Positions 42,101 through 51,790 of a DNA stretch of 64,000 nt are shown here, piece by piece. Positions within the stretch are counted from its first letter, which is position 1, and the number at the start of each line of letters is the position of its first letter. Where the stretch lies: the NCBI GenBank assembly GCA_027485675.1, contig JAIXQP010000007.1, positions 1 through 64,000 on the forward strand. Direction: 5' to 3'. Source of the stretch: Terriglobales bacterium. Lineage in GTDB: Bacteria; Acidobacteriota; Terriglobia; Bryobacterales; Bryobacteraceae. The position numbers and the translations under genes were made by a program. Below the pieces are notes generated by a model, which saw nothing but the letters and a program-made list of their open reading frames with translations, made no database searches and was not told where the DNA came from.

Positions 42101-43078
42101 TTAGTAGACCGCCTTCTTGCCGGCGACGGTGGTTTGGATGCGATAGAGGCCGGTGCGGGCGGTCATGAAGAGCGTCTTGCCGTCGGGGCCGCCGAAGGCG
42201 ACGTTGGCGGGGACTTCGGCGGGTTTGAGGGTGCCGAGGTGTTTGCCTTCGGGGGAGAAGACCCAGACGCCGCCGGGGCCGGTGGCCCAGACGTTACCTT
42301 TCTCGTCGACTTTGAGGCCGTCGGGGAGGCCGTCGGCTTTTTCGGCGGTGACGTCGGCGAAGACGCGGCCGGCGGCGAGGGTGCCATCGGGCATGACGGC
42401 GTAGCGCATCCAGAGTTTGCGGGTGGCGTCGGAGTTGGCGACGTAGAGGACCTTTTCGTCGGGGGAGAGGGCGATGCCGTTGGGGCGGGAGAGGTCTTTC
42501 GTCAGGACTTGGAGCTTGCCTTGGGCGAGGCGGTAGACGCCGTTGAAGGCGAGTTCTTTGCCGGGGTCGTCGTCCTGCTTTTCGAGGCCGTAGGGGGGAT
42601 CGGTGAAGTAGAGGGAGCCATCGGAGTGGTAGACGGCGTCGTTGGGGCTATTGAGTTTGCGGCCTTCGAAGCGGTCCGTGACGGTGGTGAGGACGCCGCT
42701 CGGGGAGCGCAGGGCGACGCGGCGGCCGGAGTGTTGACAGAGGATCAGCGAGTTGTTGGGTCCGGCGATGAGGCCGTTTGAATTTTCTGACGGGCGCAGG
42801 AATTCGGTGACCTGGTTGCCTTCGGCGGACCACTGACGGATGACGTTGCCGGGGACGTCGGAGAACAGGAGCCGGTCTCCGGGGAGCCAGACGGGGCCTT
42901 CGATGAACTGGAAGCCGGAGGCGATTTTCTCGATCTGGGCGCCGGCGGGGAAGAGGGCTTGGAAGGCGGGGTCGATTTGCGGGGTGGCAGGGGCCGGGGG
43001 TGGGGTGGCCGGAGGGGTGGGCGTGGAGGTGCAGGCGGCGAGCGAGAGGAGGGCGAGAAAGGCGGCGGCCTTGATCAT
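42101..43078 (-). CDS. SMP-30/gluconolactonase-like lipoprotein
   Basis: A 325-residue exported beta-propeller. The N-terminus is a lipoprotein signal peptide (AAAFLALLSLAACTSTPTPP, Cys at about 16) with a Pro/Thr/Ala-rich linker. The propeller has IEGPVWLPGDRLLFSDVPGN, RPSENSNGLIAGPNN, NSPNDAVYHSDGSLYFTDPP, RPNGIALSPDEKVLYVANSD and KVDEKGNVWATGPGGVWVFS, with the Glu, Asn and Asp of the SMP-30 metal site. Likely substrates are sugar lactones, but this family is broad. The gene is immediately upstream of the kinase gene and divergent from pgm (18 bp between starts). Confidence 0.9.
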   Translation of the reverse strand: MIKAAAFLALLSLAACTSTPTPPATPPPAPATPQIDPAFQALFPAGAQIEKIASGFQFIEGPVWLPGDRLLFSDVPGNVIRQWSAEGNQVTEFLRPSENSNGLIAGPNNSLILCQHSGRRVALRSPSGVLTTVTDRFEGRKLNSPNDAVYHSDGSLYFTDPPYGLEKQDDDPGKELAFNGVYRLAQGKLQVLTKDLSRPNGIALSPDEKVLYVANSDATRKLWMRYAVMPDGTLAAGRVFADVTAEKADGLPDGLKVDEKGNVWATGPGGVWVFSPEGKHLGTLKPAEVPANVAFGGPDGKTLFMTARTGLYRIQTTVAGKKAVY

Positions 43079-43096
43079 GCCTTAGATTCTAACGCT

Positions 43097-44722
43097 ATGA
43101 TGTTGGCATCGATGCTGCTAGAACCTTCTAAACTCGTCAATGTCGCCAAGCTGATTACGGCTTACTATGCGGAGCGTCCGGACCCGGCGGTGCCGGAGCA
43201 ACGGGTTTCGTTCGGCACGTCGGGCCATCGGGGCTCGGCGCTGCAGCTGGCGTTCAACGAATGGCATATTTTGGCCATTACACAGGCCATTTGCCGGTAC
43301 CGGAAGGCGCAGGGCGTGGATGGGCCGCTGTTCCTGGGGATTGATACCCATGCGCTGTCGGAGCCGGCGGCGGCGACGGCGCTGGAGGTGTTGGCGGCGA
43401 ATGGCGTGGAGGCGATGATTCCGGAGGGGACGGACTATACGCCGACGCCGGCCGTGTCGCATGCGATTTTGACTTACAACGCCGGGCGGACGACAGGGTT
43501 GGCGGATGGGATTGTGGTTACTCCGTCGCATAACCCGCCGGTGGATGGCGGGTTTAAGTACAACGGGACGAACGGGGGGCCGGCGGATAGCGGGGCGACG
43601 TCGTGGATACAGAACGAAGCGAACCGGATTCTGGAGGCGGGCCTTGAGGGCGTATTGCGGCTGCCATATCGGGCGGCGCTAAACGCGGCGACGACGCATC
43701 GGCATGATTACCTGACGCAGTATGTGAATGACCTCGAGAACGTGATTGATTTCTCGGTGATCGACGCGTCGTTGGGCGTGGATCCGTTGGGCGGGGCGGG
43801 TGTAGATTACTGGCCGCGGATTGCGGAGAAGTATAAGTTGAACCTGACGGTGGTAAACCCGTTGGTGGACCCGACGTTCCGGTTCATGAGTCTCGATTGG
43901 GACGGGAAGATTCGGATGGACCCGTCGTCGCCCCATGTGATGGAGCCGTTGATTGCGTTGCGGGAGAAGTTCGACATCGCGTTTGCTTGCGATACCGATC
44001 ATGACCGGCACGGCATTGTGACGAAGAACGCTGGGCTGTTGCCGCCGAATCATTACCTGGCGCTGTGTATTGAGTATCTGTTTACGCACCGGCCGCAGTG
44101 GGGCGCGGAGACGGCGGTGGGCAAGACGGCGGTGAGCAGCAGCATGATTGACCGGGTGGCGGCGCGGCTGGGGCGGAAACTCTATGAGGTGCCGGTGGGA
44201 TTCAAGTGGTTCGTGCCGGGGCTGATTGACGGGTCGCTGGGGTTTGTGGGCGAGGAGAGCGCGGGGGCGTCGTTTTTGCGGCGGGACGGGCGCGTGTGGA
44301 CGACGGATAAGGACGGGATCATCGCGTGTTTGCTGAGCGCGGAGATGACGGCGCGGTGGCAGCGGGACCTGGGCGATGTGTATGGGTTGATGGAGCAGGC
44401 GATGGGCCGTTCGACGTATGAGCGGATGGAGGCGCCGGCCAATGCGGCGCAGAAGGCGAAGCTGGCGAAGTTGTCGCCGGAGAACGTGAAGGCTTCCGTG
44501 CTGGGCGGAGAGCCGATTGTGCAGATTCTGACGAAGGCGCCGGGGGACGGAAACGCGCTGGGCGGGTTGAAGGTGGTGACGGAGAACGCGTGGTTTGCGG
44601 CGCGCCCATCGGGCACCGAGGATATCTACAAAATCTACGCGGAAAGCTTCCATGGGCACGCCCATTTGCGGCAGGTGCAGATGGAGGCACAGGCCATGGT
44701 AACGGATGCGCTCAACGCTTAG
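43097..44722 (+). CDS. pgm: Phosphoglucomutase (alpha-D-glucose phosphate-specific)
   Basis: A 541-residue cytosolic enzyme interconverting glucose-1-phosphate and glucose-6-phosphate, supplying precursors for glycogen and exopolysaccharide. ATG at 43097 (MMLASMLLEPSKLVNVAKLI); other in-frame ATGs follow at 43100 and 43112. Motifs: VSFGTSGHRGSAL, GIVVTPSHNPPVDGGFKYNG with the phosphoserine, CDTDHDRHGIVT (metal loop), FVGEESAGASFLRRDG (sugar loop) and AARPSGTEDIYKIYAESF (phosphate loop). All are intact. Divergent from the SMP-30-like gene. Glycogen phosphorylase at 57-59.6 kb makes its substrate. Confidence 0.96.
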   Translation: MMLASMLLEPSKLVNVAKLITAYYAERPDPAVPEQRVSFGTSGHRGSALQLAFNEWHILAITQAICRYRKAQGVDGPLFLGIDTHALSEPAAATALEVLAANGVEAMIPEGTDYTPTPAVSHAILTYNAGRTTGLADGIVVTPSHNPPVDGGFKYNGTNGGPADSGATSWIQNEANRILEAGLEGVLRLPYRAALNAATTHRHDYLTQYVNDLENVIDFSVIDASLGVDPLGGAGVDYWPRIAEKYKLNLTVVNPLVDPTFRFMSLDWDGKIRMDPSSPHVMEPLIALREKFDIAFACDTDHDRHGIVTKNAGLLPPNHYLALCIEYLFTHRPQWGAETAVGKTAVSSSMIDRVAARLGRKLYEVPVGFKWFVPGLIDGSLGFVGEESAGASFLRRDGRVWTTDKDGIIACLLSAEMTARWQRDLGDVYGLMEQAMGRSTYERMEAPANAAQKAKLAKLSPENVKASVLGGEPIVQILTKAPGDGNALGGLKVVTENAWFAARPSGTEDIYKIYAESFHGHAHLRQVQMEAQAMVTDALNA

Positions 44723-44770
44723 CTGTGATAAATTTTGAACGGATATTTGTCTTCCTTAATCTGAGGTTTT

Positions 44771-47700
44771 ATGCGTTTCCCACTGCTTCTGGCCGTGGCC
44801 GCCTGCAGCTCCGTGCTTGCTGCAGATGAATCGGCCGCTGGTGCGCCCGGCACCTTCAAGCAATACTGTTTTTCTTGCCACGGCAAAGCAGCGACGGGGG
44901 GAATCAGCTTTGAGAAGCTGATGGCTTCGGGTTCGATGGGCGACCAGTTTCAGGCGTGGGAAAAGGTGGCGGACGCCATTGAGACCAAGCATATGCCGCC
45001 GGCGCAGATGCCGCAGCCGAGTGAGGCGGAGCGGGAGAAGTCGGCGCAGTGGGTGCGCACGCGGTTGACGGAGATTGCGACGCGGCGAGCAGGCGAGCCG
45101 GGGCGCGTGGCGCTGCGGCGGCTGACGAGCGGCGAGTACGCCTATACGGTGAAGGACCTGACGGGGATCGAGATGGATACCTCGCGCGACTTTGTGGAAG
45201 ATGCGGTGGGCGGCGAAGGCTTCACGAACTATGGCGATGTGCAGTTCATGGCCGATGTGAGTCTCGAGCGCTACCTGCAGGCCGCGAAGAAGATTTCGAC
45301 GCACGCCGTGATTGGCGCGGGGCCGCTGCAGTTTTATGTGGACCCTGGCAAGAGCGGGCGGGAGCTTTCGGCGATCAACCGGATTCAGACGATTTATTCG
45401 AAGTATGGATTCCGGTCGGTTTCGGGCGAGGGCGGAAAGCCGTTCGGGCTGGACCTGTATGGCAAGGCGTTTTATGGCGCCTACCGGCTGAAGCACGAGA
45501 AGGGCGCGACGGTGGCGAAGATTGCCAAGGAAGAGGGGATCACCGAGCGGTTTCTGCAGCATATTGCGGCCGTGGTGAACCAGCCGAATCCGGCGTATCC
45601 GACGTCGTCGATTGTCGAGATGTGGAAGAAGATGCCGGGTACGCGGGAAGGCGCAGCGGCGGTGCAGAAGGCGGTGATTGACTGGCCGCGGATGCTGTTC
45701 GGCGCCGGGGCGGATGCGGCGGGCGGGCAGGGCGATGAGCGGGCGCTGGTGATTAACGAAGAGACGCTGGCGGCGCAGCCGAAGCAGAAGCTGCGGTTTA
45801 ACCTGTTCAACCGGAGCGAGAAGGCGCCGGCGGTGAACTTCCTGGTGGCGGCGGTGAACCCGAGTTCGGTGGACAAGCCGATCGTGATCTTCAAGAACGT
45901 GTCGGTGCGCTTCCGGATGGCGGACCGGTCTGTGTCGCAACCGCAGCCGCTGGTGGCGGTGCTGCCGGAGGCGTTGAAAGAGAAAGTGGCGTTCGGCAAG
46001 CGGCCGGACGGCGGGGCGATTGACCCGATGGACTTCGCCGTGGCCGGGGACGCGGTGTTGACGCTCGACCTGACGGCGCCGAAGGGCGCGCGCGGCGTGG
46101 ACGTGCAGGCGGACGTGGAGATGGTAGCGGGCGGGGCGAAGGACGCCGTGGTGCGGGTGACGGTGTCGGACCAGCCGCGGCTGTTCACGGGCCGGCCGTT
46201 CTCGGTTTTGCTGGGCTTTCCGGAGGCTCCGGGCTTTGCCAAGTGGCAGGCCGGGGTGATGAAGTTCGCGAGCGAACTGCCGCAGAACTCGCAGGGCGAG
46301 GCGAACCCGGCGGATAAGGACCCGATTCCGGAGCCCTACAACAACGTTTATAACCAGCCGGAGCGGGACGAGTTTCACATCAAGGTGAAGTACTACCGGG
46401 CTGACAAATTCCTGATGGAAAAGATGCTGGACGACGCGACGCGGAAGCAGCTCGACCACGCGTGGGCGGACCTGAAGGCTTCGTTTGCGTATCACGAGAA
46501 CTACCTGACGTTCGTGAAGAACAAGTTCAAGAACGACCCGGCGAAGGGCGCGCCCTACATCAAAGAATGGACGGCGGACTATGAGGCCGTGCAGAAGGCG
46601 CAGTTGGCGGCGCAGCCAGGACATTTGGAAGATGTGTTGAAGCTGGCGAGCCTGGCGTGGCGGCGGCCGCTGCTGCCTTCCGAGAAAGACAAGTTGCGGG
46701 GCTTCTATACGAGTTCGCGGGAGATTGGGAAGCTGGACCATGAGCAGGCGACGCGGGCGCTGATCGCCCGGGTGCTGGTGGCGCCGGCGTTCCTCTACCG
46801 GATTGAGCAATCGAATGGGCCGCTGAACGGCTTTGAGTTGGCGAGCCGGATGAGCTACTTCCTGTGGTCGTCGATGCCGGACGAGGAGTTGCGGCGGGCG
46901 GCGCAGGCGGGCGAATTGAACAACCCGGCCAAGCTGGCGGCGCAGGTGAAGCGGATGGTGCAGGACCCGAAGGCCAAGCGGCTTTCCGAAGAGTTCTTCG
47001 GCCAGTGGCTGGGCTTCTACCGCTTTGACGAATTCACGGGCGTGGACACGAGCCGGTTCCCGGAGTTTACGGCGGACGTGAAGAACGCGATGTACGCCGA
47101 GTCGGTGGCGTTTTTCGATTACATTGTGCGGCAGAACCGGCCGGTGAAAGAGATCCTGACGGCGGACTACACCTTCCTGAATCAACCGTTGGCGAAGCAT
47201 TACGGCGTGACGGCGGAGGTGAAGTCGGCGCGGGACGTGGAGATGGTGAAGGGCGTGCCGGGCCGGGGCGGACTGCTGCGGCTGGGTACGGTGCTGACGG
47301 CGACTTCGGCGCCGCTGCGGACGAGTCCCGTGAAACGGGGCGATTGGGTGTTGCGGCGCGTGCTGGGAACGCCGACGCCGCCTCCGCCGCCGAACGCGGG
47401 GACGCTGCCGGCGGACGATAAGGCCTTTGCCGGGAAGACGATTCGGGAGCGGCTGGCGGCGCATCAGCGGAACGCGACGTGCGCGGGCTGCCATTCGCGC
47501 ATCGATCCGCTGGGCTTTCCGTTTGAGAAGTATGACCCCGTGGGCCGGACGCGGGCGGCCTATGCCGACGGGCAGGCGATTGACGATTCGAGCAAGACGG
47601 GCACCGGCGTCGAAGGGCTGATTCAGTATCTGCGCACGCAAGAGAAGCAGGTGCAGAAGAACATGGCGCAGAAGCTGTTGGGTTATGCGCTGGGGCGGAC

Positions 47701-47896
47701 GATGTTGGCCGGCGACCAGGTGCTGATCCAGAAGTTGGCGGCGGCCGGGGGCGAGGCGACGATTGCCCAATTGGCGACCGAGATCATTGCGAGCAAGCAG
47801 TTCCGGTACCGGGTGGAGCCGGAGATGAAGCAGAGCGCCGTAACCCCGGTGGTGGCGCGGGCCGTCGTACCAAAAGAAGGGAGCACCAAGAAGTGA
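44771..47896 (+). CDS. DUF1592-type multidomain haem c protein (DUF1587/1592/1588/1585)
   Basis: A 1041-residue exported protein of the Planctomycetes/Acidobacteria 'planctomycete cytochrome' group. A signal peptide ([17 protein letters not shown]) is followed by a cytochrome c-like domain with CFSCH near residue 33, then DUF1587 ([20 protein letters not shown]), DUF1592 ([40 protein letters not shown]), DUF1588 ([36 protein letters not shown]) and DUF1585, including a second haem site [20 protein letters not shown] near 904. Two CxxCH motifs imply two c-type haems. The function is unknown. The stop overlaps the GTG of the DUF1552 gene by 4 bp, and the two almost always occur as a pair. Confidence 0.92.
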   Translation: MRFPLLLAVAACSSVLAADESAAGAPGTFKQYCFSCHGKAATGGISFEKLMASGSMGDQFQAWEKVADAIETKHMPPAQMPQPSEAEREKSAQWVRTRLTEIATRRAGEPGRVALRRLTSGEYAYTVKDLTGIEMDTSRDFVEDAVGGEGFTNYGDVQFMADVSLERYLQAAKKISTHAVIGAGPLQFYVDPGKSGRELSAINRIQTIYSKYGFRSVSGEGGKPFGLDLYGKAFYGAYRLKHEKGATVAKIAKEEGITERFLQHIAAVVNQPNPAYPTSSIVEMWKKMPGTREGAAAVQKAVIDWPRMLFGAGADAAGGQGDERALVINEETLAAQPKQKLRFNLFNRSEKAPAVNFLVAAVNPSSVDKPIVIFKNVSVRFRMADRSVSQPQPLVAVLPEALKEKVAFGKRPDGGAIDPMDFAVAGDAVLTLDLTAPKGARGVDVQADVEMVAGGAKDAVVRVTVSDQPRLFTGRPFSVLLGFPEAPGFAKWQAGVMKFASELPQNSQGEANPADKDPIPEPYNNVYNQPERDEFHIKVKYYRADKFLMEKMLDDATRKQLDHAWADLKASFAYHENYLTFVKNKFKNDPAKGAPYIKEWTADYEAVQKAQLAAQPGHLEDVLKLASLAWRRPLLPSEKDKLRGFYTSSREIGKLDHEQATRALIARVLVAPAFLYRIEQSNGPLNGFELASRMSYFLWSSMPDEELRRAAQAGELNNPAKLAAQVKRMVQDPKAKRLSEEFFGQWLGFYRFDEFTGVDTSRFPEFTADVKNAMYAESVAFFDYIVRQNRPVKEILTADYTFLNQPLAKHYGVTAEVKSARDVEMVKGVPGRGGLLRLGTVLTATSAPLRTSPVKRGDWVLRRVLGTPTPPPPPNAGTLPADDKAFAGKTIRERLAAHQRNATCAGCHSRIDPLGFPFEKYDPVGRTRAAYADGQAIDDSSKTGTGVEGLIQYLRTQEKQVQKNMAQKLLGYALGRTMLAGDQVLIQKLAAAGGEATIAQLATEIIASKQFRYRVEPEMKQSAVTPVVARAVVPKEGSTKK

Positions 47897-49227
47897 TCAT
47901 ACGTACCGACAAGCCGGGAGCCTCGCGGCGGCATTTTCTGCGGGGAGCGGGGGTAGCGCTGGCGCTGCCGTGGATGGAATCGCTGGCCGGGGCCCAAACG
48001 AAGGTGGCCAAGCCGCCGGTGCGGTTTGCGACGGTGTACTTCTCGAACGGCGTGGAGCCGGAGCACTGGTGGGCGAAGGGCGAAGGCAAGGGCATGAAGA
48101 TTGGCCCGGCGCTGGCGCCGATGGAGCCGCACGCGGGCGACTACTCGTTCCTCAAAGGCCTGTACCATCACCAGGCGTTCATTTCGACGAGCCCGCACCT
48201 GGGCCGTTCGCCGAACCTGCTTTCCGGCGCGAAGGTGAGCCTGGACCCGGCGGATATCCGCGTGGGCACGAGCTTTGACCAGATTCTTTCGCAGCGGATT
48301 GGCGGACAGACGGCGGTGCCGAGTTTGGCGCTGGGCATTGAGCCGAACGAGCTGCGGCTCGAAGATGGCCTGTCGATGATTTACGGCTCCTGCATCTCGT
48401 GGGCAACGCCTTCGCGGCCCGCGACGAAGGAGATTTATCCGGCGCGGACGTTCGACCTTCTCGTCGGCGACGGGACTGGCCGGAAGCTGGACCGCAGTAT
48501 TCTGGACGCCGTGCGGCAGGAGACGCGGGACCTGCAGCCCAAGATCAACGGCAGCGACCGGACGAAGCTGGGCGAGTATCTGGAATCGATCCGCGATATC
48601 GAAAAGCGGATTGAGCGGGCGGCGAAGGACGAGCGGATGGAAGGCTGGCGGCCGACGCTGGACAAGCCGAACATGGAGCGCCCGGCGGATGCTCTGCCGC
48701 AGGACGTGCCGCAGCACATGAAGATGATGCTGGACCTGATGGTGCTGGCGTTCCAAATGGACAAGACGCGGATCATCACGCTGATGCTGAACAACGATCT
48801 GTCGCAGATGAACTTCCGGTTTGTCGAAGGGGTGAAGGGCGCGCTGCACCTGGACCTGACGCATAACCAGAAGGCGCCGGCGGCCGAGGCGATGTACCTG
48901 AAGACGAACCAGTATCACGTGGCGCAGTTTGCCTATCTGGTGGACCGGCTGAAGAAGATCGACGAGGGCGGCCAATCGATCCTCGATAGCTCCATGCTGA
49001 TGCTGGCTTCGAGCCTGTTCGACGGCGATTCGCATGGCGCCGACCAGTTGCCGATTCTGCTGGCCGGTAAGGGCGGCGGGACGCTGCGGCCGGGCCGGAA
49101 CCTGGATTACCTTGAAAAGGGCGACGACCAGCGGCGGGCATGCAGCCTGTATCTTTCGCTGATGGATAAGATGGGCGTGCAACTCGAGAAGTTCGGCGAC
49201 GCGTCGACGCGGTTGGCCGAAGTCTAG
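47893..49227 (+). CDS. DUF1552 Tat-exported protein
   Basis: A 444-residue protein starting with a twin-arginine signal: [20 protein letters not shown]. Family blocks include [86 protein letters not shown] and [20 protein letters not shown]. The Tat signal means it is folded, perhaps with a cofactor, before export. Overlap with the DUF1592 gene (GTGA) suggests the two act together in the cell envelope. No catalytic role is established; relation to the alkaline phosphatase/sulfatase fold is possible. Confidence 0.92.
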   Translation: MIIRTDKPGASRRHFLRGAGVALALPWMESLAGAQTKVAKPPVRFATVYFSNGVEPEHWWAKGEGKGMKIGPALAPMEPHAGDYSFLKGLYHHQAFISTSPHLGRSPNLLSGAKVSLDPADIRVGTSFDQILSQRIGGQTAVPSLALGIEPNELRLEDGLSMIYGSCISWATPSRPATKEIYPARTFDLLVGDGTGRKLDRSILDAVRQETRDLQPKINGSDRTKLGEYLESIRDIEKRIERAAKDERMEGWRPTLDKPNMERPADALPQDVPQHMKMMLDLMVLAFQMDKTRIITLMLNNDLSQMNFRFVEGVKGALHLDLTHNQKAPAAEAMYLKTNQYHVAQFAYLVDRLKKIDEGGQSILDSSMLMLASSLFDGDSHGADQLPILLAGKGGGTLRPGRNLDYLEKGDDQRRACSLYLSLMDKMGVQLEKFGDASTRLAEV

Positions 49228-49242
49228 GGGTTGCATCTTTGG

Positions 49243-49266
49243 GCCGGTCTGCCGCATCAGACCGGC
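49243..49266. promoter_or_regulatory. Perfect hairpin directly before the SDR start codon
   Basis: GCCGGTCTG, a 6-base loop and CAGACCGGC form a 9-bp perfect stem whose 3' arm ends one base before the ATG at 49268. No T-run follows it, so a simple terminator is unlikely. It covers the place where a Shine-Dalgarno should be, so it may control translation or be the end of the upstream transcript. Confidence 0.45.
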
Positions 49267-49267
49267 T

Positions 49268-50002
49268 ATGACGAAGATTGCATTAGTGACCGGGGCCAGC
49301 AAGGGCATCGGGTTTGAGACCGTGCGGCAGTTGGCGCAGAAAGGGATCCATGTGCTGCTGGGCGCGCGGGACCTGAAGAAGTCCGAGACGGCGGCGGCGA
49401 AGCTGCAGGGCGAGGGGCTGCCGGTGGAAGGCATTGCGCTGGACCTGACAAGCGCGGCCGATATCTTCAATGCGGCGCAGACGATTGGGGCGAAGTACGG
49501 ACGGTTGGACATCCTGGTCAACAACGCCGGGGTGCTGTTGGACGAGGGCGGCTTTGGCGTGAACACGACGTTGACGGTGCCGCTCGTGAAGGTGCGGGAG
49601 ACGTTCGACAGCAATTTTTTCGGGGTGATTGCGCTGACGCAGGCGCTTCTGCCGCTGCTTGAGAAGAGCGAGGCGGGCCGGATTGTGAACCTGTCGAGCA
49701 TTCTCGCGTCGCTGACGCTGCACGCGACGCCGGGTTCGCCGATCTATGACTCGAAGACGTTTGCCTACGACGTTTCGAAGACGGCGCTGAACGGATACAC
49801 GGTGCACCTGGCGCACGCCTTGAAGGACACACCGATCAAGGTGAACAGCGCGCATCCCGGATGGGTGAAGACCGACATGGGCGGCGAGTATGCGCCGATG
49901 GAGATCGTCGACGGGGCGAAGACCAGTGTGCAATTGGCGACGCTGCCGGCGGACGGGCCAACGGGCGGCTACTTCCATTTGGGCGAAACGCTCCCCTGGT
50001 AA
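49268..50002 (+). CDS. Short-chain dehydrogenase/reductase
   Basis: A 244-residue cytosolic NAD(P)H oxidoreductase of the classical SDR type, close in pattern to carbonyl reductases. The coenzyme loop is ALVTGASKGIGFETVRQLAQ, the NNAG block is LVNNAGVLLDEGG, the catalytic Ser is in IVNLSSILASL and the YxxxK pair is in FAYDVSKTALNGYTVHLAHA. HPGWVKTDMGG follows, as in the carbonyl-reductase subgroup. The substrate is not predictable. A strong hairpin abuts the start codon. The next gene starts 28 bp downstream. Confidence 0.92.
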   Translation: MTKIALVTGASKGIGFETVRQLAQKGIHVLLGARDLKKSETAAAKLQGEGLPVEGIALDLTSAADIFNAAQTIGAKYGRLDILVNNAGVLLDEGGFGVNTTLTVPLVKVRETFDSNFFGVIALTQALLPLLEKSEAGRIVNLSSILASLTLHATPGSPIYDSKTFAYDVSKTALNGYTVHLAHALKDTPIKVNSAHPGWVKTDMGGEYAPMEIVDGAKTSVQLATLPADGPTGGYFHLGETLPW

Positions 50003-50030
50003 GGGGGGCGTTCGCTAAAATAGCGAGAGC

Positions 50031-50837
50031 ATGATTGAACATTTGCGCCCCGGCGTAACGGCTCACAGCGCCCGGGTGGTGCTCTTTGATTTTGATGGGA
50101 CCTTGTCGACCATCCGCTCTGGTTGGGTGGAGATTATGGTGCCGATGATGGTGGAGATTCTGGCCGATTTGAAGACCGGCGAGAGCGAAGCCGAGTTGAC
50201 CGAGATCGTGAAGGAGTACGTCGGGCGGCTGACGGGGAAAGAGACGATCTATCAGATGATGGAGTTCGCCGACCAGATCGCCAAGCGCGGCGGGACGCCA
50301 GCCGAACCGAAGGTTTACAAGAAAATGTACCTGGATGCGCTGATGCAGCGGATCCAGGGCCGGCTGGAGGGCCTGGAGAGCGGGCGGACGGCGCCGGAGG
50401 AGTGGATGGTGCCGGGGAGCCGGGCGCTGCTGGAGGGGTTGCAGGCGCGGGGATTGAAGCTCTATCTGGCCAGTGGCACGGACCATGCGGACGTAGTCAA
50501 GGAAGCGAAGCTGCTGGGGATTTACGACTACTTCGACGGCGGGGTGTTCGGCGCGCTCGACGATTTGAAGGCGTTTTCGAAGGCGATTCTCGTGAAGAAG
50601 ATTGTCGATTCGGCCGAGCACAAGGGCGAGGAATTTTTGGCCTTCGGCGACGGGTACGTGGAAGTGCAGGTGGTGAAGGAAGTGGGCGGCGTGGCCGTGG
50701 GCGTGGCTTCCGATGAGCCGGCTTGCGAGAAGGTGGACGACTGGAAGCGGAACCGGCTGGTGGGCGTGGGAGCGGACTGGATTGTGCCGCATTATGCCAA
50801 CACCGAGCTGCTGCTGAGCACCTTGTTCCCGCAATGA
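50031..50837 (+). CDS. HAD-superfamily hydrolase (phosphatase)
   Basis: A 268-residue phosphatase. Motif I is VVLFDFDGTLSTIRSGW (nucleophile Asp and acid/base Asp), motif II LYLASGTDHADV and motif IV FLAFGDGYVEVQVVKEVGG. A helical cap domain lies between motifs I and II. It probably removes phosphate from a sugar phosphate, given that the next two genes are sugar kinases. The stop overlaps the PfkB start by 4 bp (ATGA). The subgroup that includes phosphoglycolate phosphatases and beta-phosphoglucomutases is the best fit, without certainty. Confidence 0.85.
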   Translation: MIEHLRPGVTAHSARVVLFDFDGTLSTIRSGWVEIMVPMMVEILADLKTGESEAELTEIVKEYVGRLTGKETIYQMMEFADQIAKRGGTPAEPKVYKKMYLDALMQRIQGRLEGLESGRTAPEEWMVPGSRALLEGLQARGLKLYLASGTDHADVVKEAKLLGIYDYFDGGVFGALDDLKAFSKAILVKKIVDSAEHKGEEFLAFGDGYVEVQVVKEVGGVAVGVASDEPACEKVDDWKRNRLVGVGADWIVPHYANTELLLSTLFPQ

Positions 50838-51790
50838 AGACGGCGGCGATTCTCGAGAAGCTGCGGGCGCTGCGGGTGCTCGTGGTGGGTGACATCTGCC
50901 TGGACCGCTGGTGCTCGTACGACCCGGCGGAGGCGCTGCCTTCGGCCGAGACGGGGATTCCGCGGATGGCCGTGACGAGCGTGGAAGTGACGCCGGGCGC
51001 GGGCGGGACGATCGCGAACAACCTGGCGGCGCTGGGCGTGGGGCAGATCACGGTGGTGGGCGTCGTGGGCCGCGACGGCTTCGGCTGGGAGCTGCGGCAG
51101 GCGCTGGCGGCGCGCGGGATTGACGGGTCGCGCCTGGTGGAGGCGCCGGGCGTGCAGACGTTCACCTACACGAAGGTGATCAACGGCGAGACCGGCGAAG
51201 AGGACCGGCCGCGGCTGGACTTCATCGTGAACCGGCCGCTGGCCGCGGACGTGGAGCAGGCGTTGATCGCGCAGTTGGGCGGGGAGTGGGACGCGGTGAT
51301 TGTGTCCGACCAGGCGGAGACGAACGCGGGGGGCGTGGTGACCCCAGCGGTGCGGGCGGCGATTCAGGGCAAGCTTGTGTGGGTGGATTCGCGGGCGCGG
51401 GCGGAGCATTTCCGCGGCGTGATTCTGAAACCGAACGAGCGGGAGGCCGAGGAGGCTTGCCTGCGGGCGTTTGGGGAAGTGGATTTCGCGCGGCTGCGGG
51501 AGTTGACCGCGGCGCCGCTGCTGCTGGTGACGCACGGTGGGCGCGGGGCGCGGCTGTTTACGGAGGCCGGCGATACGTGGGTGGCGACGCGGCCGGTGGA
51601 GAAGCCGGTGGACATCTGCGGAGCGGGCGATAGCTTCACGGCGGGCGCGGTGTGCGCGTTAGCGGTGACGGGGGATATGGTGCGGGCGGCCGAGTTCGGC
51701 AACCAGGTGGCGGCGATCACGATTATGAAGAAGGGGACGGGGACGGCGTCGCCGGAGGAGCTGCTGCGGGATGCACACGATCGCGATTGA
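50834..51790 (+). CDS. PfkB-family sugar kinase, similar to the HldE/RfaE kinase domain
   Basis: A 318-residue ribokinase-fold kinase. ATG at 50834 overlaps the HAD stop. The opening LRVLVVGDICLDRWCSYDP and the block GGTIANNLAALGVGQITVVG resemble the heptose-1-phosphate kinase half of HldE. Further on are VILKPNEREAEEACLRAFG, VTHGGRGARLFTEAG and the anion-hole/catalytic motif DICGAGDSFTAGAVCALAVT. There is no fused adenylyltransferase domain. Together with the HAD and ROK proteins it may activate or recycle a sugar, conceivably heptose for surface glycans. It overlaps the ROK gene by 20 bp. Confidence 0.88.
   Translation: MKTAAILEKLRALRVLVVGDICLDRWCSYDPAEALPSAETGIPRMAVTSVEVTPGAGGTIANNLAALGVGQITVVGVVGRDGFGWELRQALAARGIDGSRLVEAPGVQTFTYTKVINGETGEEDRPRLDFIVNRPLAADVEQALIAQLGGEWDAVIVSDQAETNAGGVVTPAVRAAIQGKLVWVDSRARAEHFRGVILKPNEREAEEACLRAFGEVDFARLRELTAAPLLLVTHGGRGARLFTEAGDTWVATRPVEKPVDICGAGDSFTAGAVCALAVTGDMVRAAEFGNQVAAITIMKKGTGTASPEELLRDAHDRD

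Noticed and set aside
40424-42781. 785-residue plus-strand frame opposite the kinase-propeller gene
   Set aside because: Gly/Glu/Asp-rich composition from the complement of GC-rich codons; the minus strand carries intact kinase motifs.
44756-47770. 1004-residue minus-strand frame opposite the DUF1592-type gene
   Set aside because: Arg/His/Leu-rich shadow; the plus strand has signal peptide, two CxxCH sites and family domains.
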